A stretch of DNA of 64,000 bases, from positions 649,195-713,194 of the forward strand of contig JAHLKI010000017.1 in NCBI GenBank assembly GCA_025602905.1, in the 5' to 3' direction. Source of the stretch: Phlyctochytrium arcticum (lineage: Eukaryota > Chytridiomycota > Chytridiomycetes > Chytridiales > Chytridiaceae). Below the pieces are notes generated by a model that saw only the letters and a program-made list of their open reading frames with translations, made no database searches and was not told where the DNA came from. This document shows positions 63,517-64,000 of this stretch, one piece after another. The position numbers were made by a program, and so were the translations under genes. Numbering within the stretch: the first letter of the stretch is position 1; the number at the start of each line of letters is the position of its first letter.

Positions 63517-64000
63517 ATGTACCGCACGGCTCTACAAACTCCAAATCTCATCGAGAATGTGTACAAGAACTTGAAGAAAATAGACGATTCTGTTTGGGCA
63601 ATTGGTGAAAGGGCTGAACCAATGAGTGAGATTATCGAAAGATGGGCTCCAATTCATGAAACCGGACAGTACATATTCGAACATTTGGATTCTATTCGCG
63701 AAATTCAAAAGTCTTTTGACCAACTTATGAAGATTCCCTTGGAGTTTGACGAAGAAGAAGAGGATGAGGCAAGACATCTCTACAATGAAACGGAACTCCT
63801 AGTATTTGATATTGTGGCAAACATTGACTCGGTTTCACCGGACATGTTTAAAAAACCGCCGACACCTACACCAGCACCAACACCAGCACCACTCCCTTCA
63901 ACCCAGCCAGTACTTCAACAAATGCCTGTGCCCGACCCCATACAAGAGATTGAGAATCCACACCCTTCGCCAAGTAAACATGAACTGAAAGAAAAGGGAA
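63517..64000 (+). CDS. Hypothetical protein, 5' part, runs off the window
   Basis: An open frame of 161 codons from the ATG at 63517 with no stop before the window ends. The first 110 residues are predicted helical, with an acidic stretch EFDEEEEDEARH. They are followed by a Pro/Thr linker (PPTPTPAPTPAPLP). AT-rich codon usage matches the D5 gene. A coiled helical head plus proline-rich linker suggests a structural or scaffold role in the element, but I recognise no family. Confidence 0.62.
   Translation, partial: MYRTALQTPNLIENVYKNLKKIDDSVWAIGERAEPMSEIIERWAPIHETGQYIFEHLDSIREIQKSFDQLMKIPLEFDEEEEDEARHLYNETELLVFDIVANIDSVSPDMFKKPPTPTPAPTPAPLPSTQPVLQQMPVPDPIQEIENPHPSPSKHELKEKG

Overview
The window is eukaryotic nuclear DNA, most likely from a fungus. 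It has many short GT-AG introns (about 42-76 nt where I could place them), intron-containing tRNA-Tyr genes, a secreted CE4 chitin deacetylase, a ferric-reductase/NOX-type enzyme and a chromodomain Ty3/gypsy retrotransposon. Kelch-TM-SH3 receptor-like genes and a virus-like D5 helicase-primase point towards an early-diverging (chytrid- or Mucoromycota-like) lineage, but that placement is inference. Exon models below were assembled by eye from splice signals, reading-frame continuity and family motifs.

Region 1 (1-15 kb) is a compact housekeeping block: the 3' part of a SEN1/senataxin-type helicase, an ISOC-type isochorismatase, a ferric reductase/NADPH-oxidase-like flavocytochrome, a lysine-rich SMAP-domain protein, ALG9 mannosyltransferase (8 exons), an oligopeptidase-B-type S9 peptidase (15 exons), tRNA-Tyr and a C2H2 zinc-finger regulator. 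The neighbouring genes are divergent or tightly convergent.

Region 2 (15-20.8 kb) holds nothing I can support. It is followed by a well-delimited 7.5 kb DNA transposon at 20837-28332. It has an 8-bp target-site duplication, 26-bp terminal inverted repeats and inverted subterminal repeats. It carries two convergent genes, a DDE integrase-core transposase and a 1050-residue protein with a HECT-like E3 ubiquitin-ligase C terminus, separated by a 46-bp minisatellite. This is the best candidate for an under-described system in the window.

Region 3 (28.3-41 kb) has a second, near-identical tRNA-Tyr, a degenerate minisatellite-like block (30.9-32.7 kb), a proline-rich multipass membrane protein, tRNA-Leu(CAG), the chitin deacetylase and one weak hypothetical gene.

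Region 4 (41-50 kb) is a same-strand cluster of three paralogues encoding signal peptide, kelch propeller, one membrane span and a cytoplasmic SH3 domain. The middle copy is intact and the outer two carry frameshifts. An inverted, internally deleted relic of a fourth copy lies between copies 2 and 3.

Region 5 (50.6-59 kb) starts with a putative PD-(D/E)XK nuclease gene whose stop codon lies inside the LTR of an old minus-strand Ty3/gypsy copy. That old copy was itself interrupted by a young full-length relative (52518-58967) with nearly identical LTRs and a 5-bp TSD.

Region 6 (59-64 kb) is AT-richer and virus-like. It starts just inside a perfect 60-bp palindrome and contains a D5-like SF3 helicase-primase, small hypothetical genes, a GGTGACAG iteron/palindrome block resembling a replication origin, duplicated 75-bp promoter-region repeats, and a gene running off the window. 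It looks like one end of an integrated DNA virus or polinton-like element.
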